NCBI RefSeq assembly: GCF_016612995.1
Contig: NZ_JAEOAH010000038.1
Span: 1-64,000, forward strand
Direction of reading: 5' to 3'
Source of the DNA: Viridibacillus soli
GTDB taxonomy: Bacteria > Bacillota > Bacilli > Bacillales_A > Planococcaceae
DNA length: 64,000 nucleotides
In this document: in pieces, positions 29,967 to 39,638 of the stretch
How positions within the stretch are numbered: position 1 is the stretch's first letter
Layout: each line of letters starts with the position of its first letter
Position numbers and translations under genes: made by a program
The notes under the pieces: model-generated
The model's input: the letters and a program-made list of their open reading frames with translations, nothing else
Told to the model about the DNA's origin: nothing
The model's database searches: none

Positions 29967-30371
29967 ATGAAAATAGCTCTAATTGCCCATGATAGAAAAA
30001 AGGATAATTTAATACAATTCGTAATAGCATATCATGCCATTTTAGCTCAACATGAATTATATGCTACAGGAACGACAGGGCAACGTGTAATTGATGAAAC
30101 GGGCTTATCTGTTACACGATTCCGTTCGGGTCCTCTTGGCGGCGATCAGCAAATTGGTGCAATGATTGCCAATAATGATATGGATATGATTATCTTCTTC
30201 CGAGATCCATTAACAGCGCAACCACATGAACCAGACGTTTCAGCATTAATCCGTCTATGTGACGTCTACCAAATCCCTTTAGCGACAAATATGGGAACTG
30301 CCGAAGTACTATTAAAAGGCCTACAAAAAGGCTACATCGACTGGCGTTTAATAGAAGGACGTAGAAACTAA
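29967..30371 (+). CDS. mgsA: methylglyoxal synthase
   Basis: Converts dihydroxyacetone phosphate to methylglyoxal, a bypass of lower glycolysis. The signature [11 protein letters not shown] and the [20 protein letters not shown] block are intact. I prefer the ATG at 29967, giving 134 residues and the usual MKIALIAHD start; an ATG at 29958 adds three residues. The repeat array begins at its stop codon, where B. subtilis has bshB1. Confidence 0.95.
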   Translation: MKIALIAHDRKKDNLIQFVIAYHAILAQHELYATGTTGQRVIDETGLSVTRFRSGPLGGDQQIGAMIANNDMDMIIFFRDPLTAQPHEPDVSALIRLCDVYQIPLATNMGTAEVLLKGLQKGYIDWRLIEGRRN

Positions 30372-30930
30372 ATGCTGAAGGCGCTCGTTCAGCTGCGACA
30401 AGCGTTGGAGTTCTCGAATCAAAGTCATCATTTCAGACTTTGACCGAGAGAACGGAAACGACCTCGAGCAGCTAGCGCCTGAAGCTGGATATCCTACTAA
30501 ATGCTGAAGGCGCTCGTTCAGCTGCGACAAGCGTTGGAGTTCTCGAATCAAAGTCATCATTTCAGACTTTGACCGAGAGACCGGAAACGACCTCGAGCAG
30601 CGAGCGCCTGAAGCTGGATCTCCTACTAAATGCTGACGGCGCTCGTTCAGCTGCGACTAGCGTTGGAGTTCTCGAATCAAAGTCATCATTACAGACGTTG
30701 ACCGAGAGAACGGAAACGCCCTCGAGCAGCTAGCGCCTGAAGCTGGATATCCTACTAAATGCTGAAGGCGCTCGTTCAGCTGCGACAAGCGTTGTATAAA
30801 GGAACACAGTCTAAGACCGCCACATCCTGTGGCAACGACTGCGTGATCCGCATCGTGCGGGCCTGAATCAAAGTCATCTTTTTAGACTTTGACCGAGAGA
30901 ACGGAAACGACCTCGAGGGATAGATGTCCT
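30370..30930 (+). repeat. tandem array of 129-bp structured repeat units (A1-A4)
   Basis: Three near-identical 129-bp units begin at 30370, 30499 and 30628, and a fourth at 30757 is interrupted by a different module. Each starts AAATGCTGAAGGCGCTCG and ends AGCGCCTGAAGCTGGAT, so the ends pair (in A2 GGCGCTCG with CGAGCGCC). Inside, CTCG-AATC-AAAGTC pairs with GACTTT-GA-CCGAG. The array is G+C-rich against its AT-rich surroundings, has no spacers and no convincing ORF. It fills the interval between mgsA and bshA. Confidence 0.9.
30801..30863 (+). repeat. 63-nt three-stem module inside repeat unit A4
   Basis: Inserted after the AGCGTTG of unit A4. The module has an outer GTC/GAC pairing, a CGCCACA hairpin closed by TGTGGC and a final CCGCA/TGCGG hairpin before GCC. 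The copies at 42902 and 43027 share the plan and loop bases (TCCTG, ATCG or CTCG) but have different, still complementary stems. Confidence 0.75.
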
Positions 30931-30994
30931 GATTAATTCCCCAAACCCTAATGCAACTGCAAAAATATATACAAGCAAGAAAGGAAGTGATCGG

Positions 30995-32128
30995 GTGCGT
31001 AAACTAAAAATTGGTATAACTTGTTATCCGACCGTTGGAGGCTCAGGCGTAATCGCTACAGAGCTTGGTAAAATGCTGGCGGAAAAAGGGCATGAAATTC
31101 ATTTCATCACTTCTAGTATGCCATTTCGCTTAAATAAAATTTACCCAACAATTTTTTATCATGAAGTAGAAGTGAATAATTACTCCGTATTTCAACATTC
31201 TCCGTATGATATCGCGTTAGCGAGTAAAATGGCAGATGTTATTAAAAATGAGCAGCTTGATGTTTTACATGTTCACTATGCAATTCCACATGCTATTTGT
31301 GCGGTGTTAGGTCGAGATATGGCTGGAGAGGATGTCGGAATTGTCACAACGCTTCACGGTACGGATATTACTGTGTTAGGCTATGATTCTTCATTAACAG
31401 GTGCCATTCGCTATGGCATTGAAAAATCTGATATAGTGACAACTGTTTCCGATTCATTGAAGTGTCAAACATATGAACTGATCGAAACAAATAAATCAAT
31501 CGAAACAATTTATAATTTCGTCGACGAAAGGGAATATACACCAAAAGATGGCACGCAATTAAAGCGTGATTTTGGTGTTTCAGAAGATGAGCGAGTGCTT
31601 ATTCACGTGTCGAACTTTAGGAAGGTAAAACATATTCCAGACATTATTAAAACATTCATGAAAGTAAGAGAGCAGATGCCTGCAAAATTGTTGCTTGTTG
31701 GAGATGGTCCTGAAAAACATCGTATTATGGAAGAAGTGAAAAAATGTCCATATGTGAATGATGTTTTATTTTTAGGCAAACAAGATAATCTATCTGAGCT
31801 TTATGCGATGAGTGATATTAAACTACTCATGTCTGAAAAAGAGGCATTTGGACTTGTTTTATTAGAAGCGATGGCATGCGGAGTACCTGGTATTGGTACG
31901 AAAGTGGGCGGTATTCCAGAAGTAATTGAACATGGTCTCAATGGTTATTTAGTTGAGTTAGGTGATACAGATCAGGCAGCGGCGTATGCGATTGGTTTAT
32001 TGCAAGATGAAAAAAAATTACAAGCCTTCCGAGAGGCTGCTATTTATAGAGCAACTCATTGCTTCCACTCGTCGAAAATTGTGGAGCAATATGAGGCTCT
32101 ATATGAGAAGGTGGCACGTAAAAAATGA
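30995..32128 (+). CDS. bshA: N-acetyl-alpha-D-glucosaminyl L-malate synthase
   Basis: GT-B fold glycosyltransferase (family 4) that joins UDP-GlcNAc to L-malate, the first step of bacillithiol synthesis. The N-terminal GGSGVIATELGKMLAEKGH segment and the C-terminal EKEAFGLVLLEAMACGVP donor-site motif (near residue 290) are present; 377 residues equals the usual size. GTG at 30995 follows AAGGAAGTG. The partner deacetylase gene bshB1, adjacent in B. subtilis, is missing here. Confidence 0.95.
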   Translation: MRKLKIGITCYPTVGGSGVIATELGKMLAEKGHEIHFITSSMPFRLNKIYPTIFYHEVEVNNYSVFQHSPYDIALASKMADVIKNEQLDVLHVHYAIPHAICAVLGRDMAGEDVGIVTTLHGTDITVLGYDSSLTGAIRYGIEKSDIVTTVSDSLKCQTYELIETNKSIETIYNFVDEREYTPKDGTQLKRDFGVSEDERVLIHVSNFRKVKHIPDIIKTFMKVREQMPAKLLLVGDGPEKHRIMEEVKKCPYVNDVLFLGKQDNLSELYAMSDIKLLMSEKEAFGLVLLEAMACGVPGIGTKVGGIPEVIEHGLNGYLVELGDTDQAAAYAIGLLQDEKKLQAFREAAIYRATHCFHSSKIVEQYEALYEKVARKK

Positions 32129-33321
32129 AATTAGATGTGAATTGGCAAGCGGCTTTTAACATCATACATAGTCTTGAAAAAGCGGGCTATGAAGCGGTCA
32201 TTGTTGGTGGCGCAGTACGAGATTATTTACGAGGGCATCTAGCGAATGATGTCGATATCGCAACGAGTGCTTTACCTGAAGAGGTGAAGACGGTTTTTTC
32301 ACGCACAGCAGATGTCGGAATCGCTCACGGTACTGTGTTAGTCATTCATCCGCTCAGTCCTGTTGAAGTGACGACATATCGTACGGAAGGCAGTTATGCG
32401 GATCATCGTCGACCTGATGACGTGCAGTTTGTACGTTCCCTAGAAGAGGATTTAAAGCGCCGTGATTTCACGATTAATGCGATGGCAATGCGGGCGTCAA
32501 AAGAAATAGTCGATTTATACGGTGGACAAAGTGATTTAAAAGCACAATTGATCCGGGCAGTTGGAAATGCTAGTGACCGCTTCGCAGAGGACGCTCTTCG
32601 TATGCTTCGTGCTATCCGTTTTAGTGCTCAGCTTGGATTTGCTATTGAAGAAGAGACTTTCAAAGCCATTCGTAAGCAAGCAGCAGATCTAAGCTATATT
32701 GCTAAGGAACGTATAAAAGCAGAATTCGATAAAATATGGACGAGTGCAAATGCCAAAGAAGCGATTTACTATGTAAATGACACGCAGCTTGTAGACTATT
32801 TACCTGTGGAGTTTTCGGGAAATGCAAACGCTTGGAGCAATTTTGAAAGTCGTGGCAATCCAATGAATGGTTGGGCATTTTTAATTTTATTACAACGAGA
32901 TGAAAATGCACTGCAACTCTTGAAAGCATTTAATTGTTCGAACAAAGAAAAAGTCTACGTTCAGCAAGTATTACAAGCGTATAAAAGACGGATAACACCC
33001 GGTTGGACTGCTCGAGATTATTTTGAATTTGACTTACCTGTCTTAGAAATCGCGAATGATTTTGCGGAAAAATTAAATCGTAATATTGGTAATTTAAATA
33101 GTTCTGAAATCCCACACAAGAAGAAATTACTAACCATTCAATCTCGTACAGAAATCGCTGTAAATGGTCGTGATTTGATGGAGTGGAGTGGTAAAAAAAG
33201 TGGCCCGTGGTTAAAAGTAGTAATCGATAAAATGGTCGATGAAATACTATCAAATAAGCTTGTCAATGAACGACAACATATAAAGGAATGGTTTAGTCAT
33301 GAAAGCAACATTGAAAAATGA
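32125..33321 (+). CDS. cca: CCA tRNA nucleotidyltransferase
   Basis: Adds or repairs the 3'-terminal CCA of tRNAs. The nucleotidyltransferase motif GGAVRDYLRG with DVDIATSA (metal-binding Asp pair) lies near residues 29-50, and the RRDFTINAMA and RFAEDALRMLRAIRF motifs follow. The 398 residues fit the class II enzyme. It overlaps bshA by four bases and birA by 23. Confidence 0.96.
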   Translation: MKLDVNWQAAFNIIHSLEKAGYEAVIVGGAVRDYLRGHLANDVDIATSALPEEVKTVFSRTADVGIAHGTVLVIHPLSPVEVTTYRTEGSYADHRRPDDVQFVRSLEEDLKRRDFTINAMAMRASKEIVDLYGGQSDLKAQLIRAVGNASDRFAEDALRMLRAIRFSAQLGFAIEEETFKAIRKQAADLSYIAKERIKAEFDKIWTSANAKEAIYYVNDTQLVDYLPVEFSGNANAWSNFESRGNPMNGWAFLILLQRDENALQLLKAFNCSNKEKVYVQQVLQAYKRRITPGWTARDYFEFDLPVLEIANDFAEKLNRNIGNLNSSEIPHKKKLLTIQSRTEIAVNGRDLMEWSGKKSGPWLKVVIDKMVDEILSNKLVNERQHIKEWFSHESNIEK

Positions 33322-34282
33322 AATTATCAAGCGCTTAGTTGAGGCTGATGGCAAACCGATTTCTGGTCAACAACTTGCTGATGAATTTGGTATCTCTAGA
33401 ACTGCGATTTGGAAGCATATGAAGCAGTTGCAAGAAAAAGGATATGATTTTGAAACGGTGAAGAAAAGAGGCTATATTTTAACAGCAACTCCTGATACAG
33501 TCGATGACGCGAAAATTACAGTGGCTCTTGAAACAGAAAAATTCGGCCACCGGATTATTTACGAAGAGTCAATGACCTCTACGCAAACGATTGCCCATAA
33601 TCAAGCGCAGGACGGAGCCTCTGAAGGTACCATTGTAATCTGCGAGGAGCAAACAGCTGGTCGAGGTCGTATGATGCGTGAATGGAAGTCGACAAAGGGC
33701 AAAGGAATTTGGATGAGTGTTATTTTCCGTCCAGAGATTCCTCCTTATGAAGCACCTCAATTTACGCTAGTGGCAGCAGTAGCACTGACTAAAGCAATAG
33801 ATGATGTAACAGGTGTGCGCCCAGAAATTAAATGGCCTAATGATTTACTGATTCAAGGTAAGAAGTGTACAGGGATTTTAACTGAACTACAAGCAGACCC
33901 TGACCGTGTCAATGCTATCATTATGGGGATCGGCATAAATGTCAACCATGAACAAGCTGATTTCGATGAAGAAATCAAAGATATCGCAACATCACTAAAA
34001 ATTGTTAGTGGAAAGCATATTGACCGCGCAGCACTTGTTGCGAGGATTCTTTATTACTTAGAAATTTACAGTGCACAATATGTTAAAGAAGGCTTTGAGC
34101 CGATTAAATCGGAATGGGAAAGTTATTCTTGCACAATTGGCAGTCGTATTCGAGCTACAACTTTACAAGATGTGTTCATCGGTAAAGCAATCGGTATTAC
34201 AAAAGACGGTGTACTGGAACTACAATTAGATGACGGTACGATTAAAGGCATCTATTCAGCTGATATTACACTCGAAAAATAA
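33299..34282 (+). CDS. birA: bifunctional biotin-[acetyl-CoA-carboxylase] ligase / biotin repressor
   Basis: Ligates biotin to carboxylases through biotinyl-AMP and represses biotin genes. Residues about 1-65 form a winged helix (SGQQLADEFGISRTAIWKH). The catalytic centre holds STQT, the adenylate loop AGRGRMMREW near residue 120 and KWPNDLL near 180, followed by a C-terminal SH3-like domain. 327 residues. The start at 33299 lies inside the end of cca, suggesting coupling. Confidence 0.95.
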   Translation: MKATLKNEIIKRLVEADGKPISGQQLADEFGISRTAIWKHMKQLQEKGYDFETVKKRGYILTATPDTVDDAKITVALETEKFGHRIIYEESMTSTQTIAHNQAQDGASEGTIVICEEQTAGRGRMMREWKSTKGKGIWMSVIFRPEIPPYEAPQFTLVAAVALTKAIDDVTGVRPEIKWPNDLLIQGKKCTGILTELQADPDRVNAIIMGIGINVNHEQADFDEEIKDIATSLKIVSGKHIDRAALVARILYYLEIYSAQYVKEGFEPIKSEWESYSCTIGSRIRATTLQDVFIGKAIGITKDGVLELQLDDGTIKGIYSADITLEK

Positions 34283-34285
34283 TGA

Positions 34286-34314
34286 TTGGAATGTATCGTA
34301 AAACTTGCTATAGT
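34286..34314 (+). promoter_or_regulatory. candidate promoter of panBCD
   Basis: TTGGAA (34286-34291), an exact 17-bp spacer and TATAGT (34309-34314), just after the birA stop. A transcript would begin near 34321 with a leader of about 185 nt. Confidence 0.55.
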
Positions 34315-34404
34315 GGAGGCACAGGACAGTATCAATTTATTTGAACTGTACCTTGCAACAAAAACTATAACTAAAAAGATCTGCCTTGATCTAGTAATAG
34401 ACAG

Positions 34405-34486
34405 GGACGGAAGAAAACGATGCATTTCATTGAAAACGCAACCCTTCTGTCCATTTTTAGACAGAGGGGTTTTTCTGTTTTCTTCC
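34405..34486 (+). promoter_or_regulatory. candidate transcription attenuator in the panB leader
   Basis: A terminator stem (34440-34451 with 34460-34471, 12 bp, then five T residues) competes with an alternative pairing: GGACGGAAG (34405-34413) is complementary to CTTCTGTCC (34444-34452). GGAAGAAAAC (34409-34418) also pairs with GTTTTCTTCC (34477-34486) across the terminator. Exclusive structures of this kind are typical of riboswitch-like or attenuation control. The known pan RNA motif is found upstream of panB in Firmicutes; I cannot verify a match. Confidence 0.6.
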
Positions 34487-34506
34487 TGCAAAAAGGAGGA
34501 AGAGTT

Positions 34507-35346
34507 TTGAAAACTACGATTGAATTTTTGAAAATGAAAGAGCAAAAAGACAAAATTGTCATGCTTACCGCTTATGATTTTCCTTCAGCAAAATTAGCTG
34601 AAGAAGAAGGTGTTGATATGATTCTAGTCGGTGATTCACTTGGCATGGTAGTGCTCGGCTATGATTCAACGGTGCCTGTGACAGTTGCAGATATGGTCCA
34701 TCATGCAAAAGCTGTAAAACGGGGAGCAAAAGACACATTTATCGTTGTTGATATGCCGTTTGGTTCTTACCATGGTAATCTTGATCGAACTTTGCAAACT
34801 GCAATTGAAATGTTCCAACAAACGGGTGCAAGCGCATTAAAAGTTGAAGGGGCAGATGACGTTGTAAATGTTATTTCCTCGCTAGTGAGTACGGGAATTC
34901 CAGTTATAGCTCATTTAGGCTTACTTCCACAATCTGCAGCAGTTCTTGGTGGCTACAAAGTGCAAGGGAAAACGGCTGATGCAGCAGAAAAATTAATACA
35001 AGATGCATTAAAAGTTGAAGCTGCAGGCGCATGCGCTGTTGTGATCGAATGTATTCCCTATCAACTTGCAGCAGAAATAACAAAGGTACTAAAAATTCCA
35101 GTGATCGGTATCGGAGCAGGAGCAGACGTCGATGGGCAAGTGCTTGTCTATCATGATGTACTTGCGTATGGCACGCATCATGTGCCAAAATTCGTTGAAA
35201 CTTTTGCACCTGCAGGAGAATTAATGCGTAGTGGGATTGAAAGCTATACAAATGCAGTGAAAAATGGTTCATTCCCAAAGCCAGAGCATCGCTTCACGAT
35301 GGCAGATCATCAGCTAGAGCAGCTATACGGAGGCATTAAAAAATGA
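34507..35346 (+). CDS. panB: 3-methyl-2-oxobutanoate hydroxymethyltransferase
   Basis: Transfers a hydroxymethyl group from methylene-THF to ketoisovalerate to give ketopantoate. Metal-binding VGDSLGMVV and the catalytic region LKVEGAD and [12 protein letters not shown] are present. The start is TTG at 34507 after AAAAGGAGGAAG, giving 279 residues. The open frame upstream runs through the attenuator and is not coding. panC begins within its last codons. Confidence 0.95.
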   Translation: MKTTIEFLKMKEQKDKIVMLTAYDFPSAKLAEEEGVDMILVGDSLGMVVLGYDSTVPVTVADMVHHAKAVKRGAKDTFIVVDMPFGSYHGNLDRTLQTAIEMFQQTGASALKVEGADDVVNVISSLVSTGIPVIAHLGLLPQSAAVLGGYKVQGKTADAAEKLIQDALKVEAAGACAVVIECIPYQLAAEITKVLKIPVIGIGAGADVDGQVLVYHDVLAYGTHHVPKFVETFAPAGELMRSGIESYTNAVKNGSFPKPEHRFTMADHQLEQLYGGIKK

Positions 35347-36194
35347 AAATCATTACAACTATTGAACAATTAACAGTACACATTACAGCGATAAAAAAAG
35401 CTAACAAATCAATCGGTCTTGTACCTACAATGGGTTATTTACATGAAGGGCATATGGCGCTTGCAACAGCTGCGCGTGAAGAAAATGACATCGTTATCAT
35501 GAGCCTTTTCGTCAATCCAGCACAGTTTGGACCGAATGAAGACTATGAAAGATATCCGAGAGATTTAGAGCGTGATGCGAAGATTGCAGAAAAAGTTGGA
35601 GTGGATTTTTTATTTGCACCTACTGTAGAAGAAATGTACCCAACAAATGGTGGCATTCAAATTATTGCGGGCCCACAGTCCAAGATTCTTTGTGGTGCTA
35701 CAAGACCGGGACATTTCGACGGTGTTTTAAAGATTGTGACAAAGTTATTCCATTTAACGTTACCAACCCAGGCTTATTTCGGTCAAAAGGATGCGCAACA
35801 GCTAGCAATTATCGAAACACTTGTACGTGATTATAATTTTCCGTTAGCCATTCGCAGCGTGCCAATCGTGCGTGAAGAAGATGGTCTTGCTAAAAGTTCA
35901 CGTAACGTATTTTTAACAGAACAACAGCGTTTACAAGCACCGGTTATTCAACAAGCGTTAGATTTAGCTAAAAGACATTATTTGAAAAATGGCGACATCT
36001 TGTGGGCGACAAAACTTGCAACAGAGCATATTGAATACAATGCAACTGGCAAAATGGATTATTTACAAATGCTTAGTTACCCAGATCTTACTGAAGTGAC
36101 AGAGCAAACTGACAAAGTATTGCTTGCAGCAGCTGTTTACTTTGGCAAAACTCGACTAATTGATAATATTATTTTTCAAAGAAAAGGGGAATAA
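35343..36194 (+). CDS. panC: pantothenate synthetase
   Basis: ATP-dependent condensation of pantoate and beta-alanine. It shows the nucleotidyl-transferase motif [10 protein letters not shown] (near residue 29), [18 protein letters not shown] and the KMSKS-like region ending KSSRN. The 283 residues are usual. It overlaps panB by four bases and lies three bases ahead of panD. Confidence 0.96.
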   Translation: MKIITTIEQLTVHITAIKKANKSIGLVPTMGYLHEGHMALATAAREENDIVIMSLFVNPAQFGPNEDYERYPRDLERDAKIAEKVGVDFLFAPTVEEMYPTNGGIQIIAGPQSKILCGATRPGHFDGVLKIVTKLFHLTLPTQAYFGQKDAQQLAIIETLVRDYNFPLAIRSVPIVREEDGLAKSSRNVFLTEQQRLQAPVIQQALDLAKRHYLKNGDILWATKLATEHIEYNATGKMDYLQMLSYPDLTEVTEQTDKVLLAAAVYFGKTRLIDNIIFQRKGE

Positions 36195-36197
36195 ATG

Positions 36198-36581
36198 ATG
36201 CTAAGAATGATGATGAATGCGAAAATCCATCGTGCAGTTGTGACGCAAGCGGATTTAAATTACGTAGGAAGTATTACAATTGACGAGAATTTACTCGATG
36301 CAGTCGGAATGTTACCAAATGAAAAAGTGCATATCGTTGATAATAATAATGGCGCACGTTTTGAAACGTATATTATTGCCGGGAAGCGTGGAAGCGGTGT
36401 TATTTGCGTAAACGGAGCAGCTGCTCGCCTCGTACAAAGAGGAGATGTCGTTATCATTATGTCCTATGCCTATGTTGATCACGAAGAAGCAAAAAACCAT
36501 AAACCAACTGTAGCGATTATGCAAGAAGGTAATACAATCAAGGAACTCATCCAGTACGAGCCGGAAGCAACAGTTATGTAA
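36198..36581 (+). CDS. panD: aspartate 1-decarboxylase
   Basis: Pyruvoyl enzyme that makes beta-alanine from aspartate for pantothenate. Self-cleavage is expected between Gly24 and Ser25 in YVGSITID, with the conserved [10 protein letters not shown] and [15 protein letters not shown] blocks. I use the second of two adjacent ATG codons (36198), which gives 127 residues and aligns with the Bacillus start. A terminator follows. Confidence 0.96.
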   Translation: MLRMMMNAKIHRAVVTQADLNYVGSITIDENLLDAVGMLPNEKVHIVDNNNGARFETYIIAGKRGSGVICVNGAAARLVQRGDVVIIMSYAYVDHEEAKNHKPTVAIMQEGNTIKELIQYEPEATVM

Positions 36582-36589
36582 TTGTGTGA

Positions 36590-36616
36590 AGCATCCGTCA
36601 TGTCGGGTGCTTTTTT
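36590..36616 (+). terminator. intrinsic terminator after panD
   Basis: AGCATCCG pairs with CGGGTGCT, followed by six T residues. The stretch from here to 36832 is AT-rich and presumably carries the dinG promoter; nothing else is evident. Confidence 0.8.
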
Positions 36617-36832
36617 AGTGATTTAGGGCATGAATATACTGCTAAATAAAAATTGAACGAATTCGCGAAACATTCAATGGATTTACTGTTACAATCATCT
36701 CCGATTGCGCAACAAAAAAACTGCTTACAACAACAATACCGAAAATCTCTATTTTTGCACATCCACTTCAGCTATTCTGTTCAAAATGTGATAGAATTTT
36801 GAATATAAATCGATCGGAAAGTTGTGAAGAAA

Positions 36833-39622
36833 ATGATGGACAGTCAAACATATGCAATCGTAGATATAGAAACTACAGGTCACTCTTCTCAAAACGGAGA
36901 CCGCATCATTCAAATAGCGATTGTTTTGATGAAAGATTGGGAAGTTCAATCAACTTACACCACTTTCATTCACCCAGGGAAGAAAATCCCTCGTTTTATT
37001 CAAGACTTAACGAATATTACAGACTTTGATGTCAAAGATGCAAAGCCATTTGAAGCGCATGCTGAAGAAATTTATAACATTTTACAAGATTGTGTATTTG
37101 TCGCACATAATACCGATTTTGATTTGCCGTTTTTGCAAGCTGAATTGAAAAGGGCAGGTTTACCAAAATGGTTTGGTAAACAGATGGATACAGTTGAATT
37201 ATCGAAAATTTTATTCCCAACGGCCTTTAGCTATAAGCTCCAGGATATCGCAATGGAATTGAATATTTCATTGAAACATGCACATCGCGCAGACGATGAT
37301 GCCAATGCAACAGCACTTTTATTGAAACGCGGTTGGAAAGAACTCTTAACACTACCACTTTCAACAATTGAGCAATTGCATCAACGCTCATTCCGCTTAA
37401 AATCAGACCTATCGCAATTATTTTTTGATGCAATCCAGTTAAAAAGAGCGGCATCAAAGCAATCTGACAGCCACTTTTACTACAAAAATTTAGCTTTAAG
37501 AGGAGTAGTTATCGAAACTCCAGCAGAAGTAAAGCTGACATATCCACAAGCAGATGCTGAAAAGGAATTGCTATTTAGTCGTGCTTTTAAAGATTTCGAA
37601 GTACGTTCCGATCAATTTAAAATGATGGACCAAGTTTGGCAAGCCTTGAAAACGAAACAAGAAGTATTAACAGAAGCATCCACTGGAATTGGCAAGACGC
37701 TTGCATACTTAATTCCAGCGATAATTTATGTTAAACAAACAAATGGAAAAGTAGCGATTAGCTCATATACATCGCATTTACTAGACCAACTTCTAGCGGA
37801 AGAACTGCCAAAAGCAGAAGCGATTTTACAAACAACAGTCAATGTTGCCATATTAAAAGGAATGGAACATTATATCGATGTGGACCGTTTTGTGGAACTT
37901 TTTGTCGTAGACGATGTGTCCTATGACGAAGCATTTACAATGATGCAGCTACTCGTGTGGCTTGCAAATACGACTACAGGTGATTTAAATGAAATTACAT
38001 TATCTGGTGGCGGACAGTTATTAGTAGATAAAATTCGTCGCTCATCTACAACAGCTGTTTCTCGTGGTAAAAATTACTTTGATTTTTATGAATATGCCAT
38101 TAAAAAAAGTAAAGCAGCCGATCTCATTATTACAAACCATGCAATGCTGCTATCTGATTTGACACGTATTGAACCAGTACTTGCTTCTGTTAACGGTTGG
38201 ATTTTAGATGAAGCACATCAATTTATTCAAGCAGCCACATTAAGGGATGAAAAAGTTCTCTCTTATACGCAATGGAAATACATTTTTGGGCAACTTGGGA
38301 CAGTAGATGAACATCAGTTAATCCACGACTATTTCAAACTGATGACTGATAGTGAGAAAATTCCAATTAGGCAGTTATCGAAGCTTGAAACGAAATATTG
38401 CGAAATGGTGCAAATATTTGACGCAGCAATTCATCAAATCATCAATCAATTAAATATTCAAAAGTCAGGTTCACGGCATAATAAACGTACATTTCCTTTA
38501 AATTCACTAACCACTCAGCAACCTTTATATGAAAAAGTGAGTCATGTTATTGGAGAATGGGTGCAATTTGCCAAGGAACTAAGTGATACTTTTTTGCAAT
38601 ACCCAGACGATTTATCACCTTGGCAACAAACGATATTGTCAGATTGGCATTATTGGTTACGCGAATTAACAATTAAAGTGGCGGAATGGGACGCCATTTT
38701 CTTAACATTTGATAAAGATTGCTCAGCTTGGATTGAGTTAGATTTAAGGAGTATTCCTGGTAGCTTACATGTTTATAAAAGACCAATTCGTGTAGAACAA
38801 TCAGTTACAGCTGTTTTAGATCGCTTCCGAACACAAGCAGGAATCATCTGGGCATCCGGTACATTAACAGTGCCGAATAATCAACGTTTTATCGCGGATC
38901 AATTAGGACTCCAAAGTTCAGTACCGTTATTCCAATTCCAAGCACCACATTCTTACTATGACGGTGCAAGCCTTTATATAGTGGAAGATATGCCTGAAAT
39001 TCAACAAGTCTCACAAACTGAGTATGTAGAAGCAGTGGCAGATGCTATTATTCAAACAGTACTTGTTACGGAAGGGCGTTGCTTCGTATTATTTACGTCG
39101 CAAGATATGCTCAGAAAAACGGTTGAGTTAATCCAAGAAACGGAAGCGCTAAGTGATTATATGCTCTTTGCGCAGGGTATGTCTTCAGGAAGCCGTATGC
39201 GATTACTGAAGCTTTTCCAAAAATTTAATCATTCCGTGCTCTTTGGTACGAACAGCTTTTGGGAAGGGGTAGATGTACCAGGTGATGCATTGTCTGCGGT
39301 CATTGTTGTACGTTTACCATTCTCTGCACCGGAAGAACCTATTTTCCGAGCAAGAGCGGAAGTGTTAACCGAGCAAGGTTTGAATTCGTTTTATAAATTA
39401 GCACTTCCTGAAGCCATCTTGCGATTTAAGCAAGGCTTTGGTCGTTTAATCCGTTCTTCACAAGATAAGGGTGTATTTATCGTCCTGGATCGTCGTATTG
39501 AAACAAAATCATATGGGAAGGAATTTATACATTCTCTTCCAGCAATTCCAGTCAAAAAAGTATCCCTTCAACATATGGTCTTAGAATTAGAACATTGGTA
39601 TAATAATAAAGTATGGGGATAG
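36833..39622 (+). CDS. dinG: exonuclease/helicase DinG family protein
   Basis: A long protein (about 929 residues) with an N-terminal DEDDh 3'-5' exonuclease domain (VDIETTG near residue 10; HNTDFDLPFL; HRADDDANAT) and a C-terminal XPD-like superfamily 2 helicase: Walker A STGIGKTLAYL near residue 290, a DEAH box near 460 and VLFGTNSFWEGVDVPG near 805. Gram-positive DinG has this fused layout and is chiefly a nuclease in the species studied. The start is uncertain: ATG 36833 or 36836, or GTG 36824. Confidence 0.92.
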   Translation: MMDSQTYAIVDIETTGHSSQNGDRIIQIAIVLMKDWEVQSTYTTFIHPGKKIPRFIQDLTNITDFDVKDAKPFEAHAEEIYNILQDCVFVAHNTDFDLPFLQAELKRAGLPKWFGKQMDTVELSKILFPTAFSYKLQDIAMELNISLKHAHRADDDANATALLLKRGWKELLTLPLSTIEQLHQRSFRLKSDLSQLFFDAIQLKRAASKQSDSHFYYKNLALRGVVIETPAEVKLTYPQADAEKELLFSRAFKDFEVRSDQFKMMDQVWQALKTKQEVLTEASTGIGKTLAYLIPAIIYVKQTNGKVAISSYTSHLLDQLLAEELPKAEAILQTTVNVAILKGMEHYIDVDRFVELFVVDDVSYDEAFTMMQLLVWLANTTTGDLNEITLSGGGQLLVDKIRRSSTTAVSRGKNYFDFYEYAIKKSKAADLIITNHAMLLSDLTRIEPVLASVNGWILDEAHQFIQAATLRDEKVLSYTQWKYIFGQLGTVDEHQLIHDYFKLMTDSEKIPIRQLSKLETKYCEMVQIFDAAIHQIINQLNIQKSGSRHNKRTFPLNSLTTQQPLYEKVSHVIGEWVQFAKELSDTFLQYPDDLSPWQQTILSDWHYWLRELTIKVAEWDAIFLTFDKDCSAWIELDLRSIPGSLHVYKRPIRVEQSVTAVLDRFRTQAGIIWASGTLTVPNNQRFIADQLGLQSSVPLFQFQAPHSYYDGASLYIVEDMPEIQQVSQTEYVEAVADAIIQTVLVTEGRCFVLFTSQDMLRKTVELIQETEALSDYMLFAQGMSSGSRMRLLKLFQKFNHSVLFGTNSFWEGVDVPGDALSAVIVVRLPFSAPEEPIFRARAEVLTEQGLNSFYKLALPEAILRFKQGFGRLIRSSQDKGVFIVLDRRIETKSYGKEFIHSLPAIPVKKVSLQHMVLELEHWYNNKVWG

Positions 39623-39638
39623 AAAGCAGGTCGATCAT

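Noticed and set aside
30348-30560. Minus-strand ORF of 70 codons with an internal duplication
   Set aside because: It is simply the repeat unit read through; no ribosome site, and the duplicated peptide follows from the 129-bp period.
30370-30930. CRISPR array
   Set aside because: The repeats are 129 bp, adjoin each other without unique spacers, and no cas genes are nearby.
34286-34510. ORF of 74 codons ahead of panB
   Set aside because: It covers the promoter, the attenuator hairpins and the panB ribosome site; it has no start signal.
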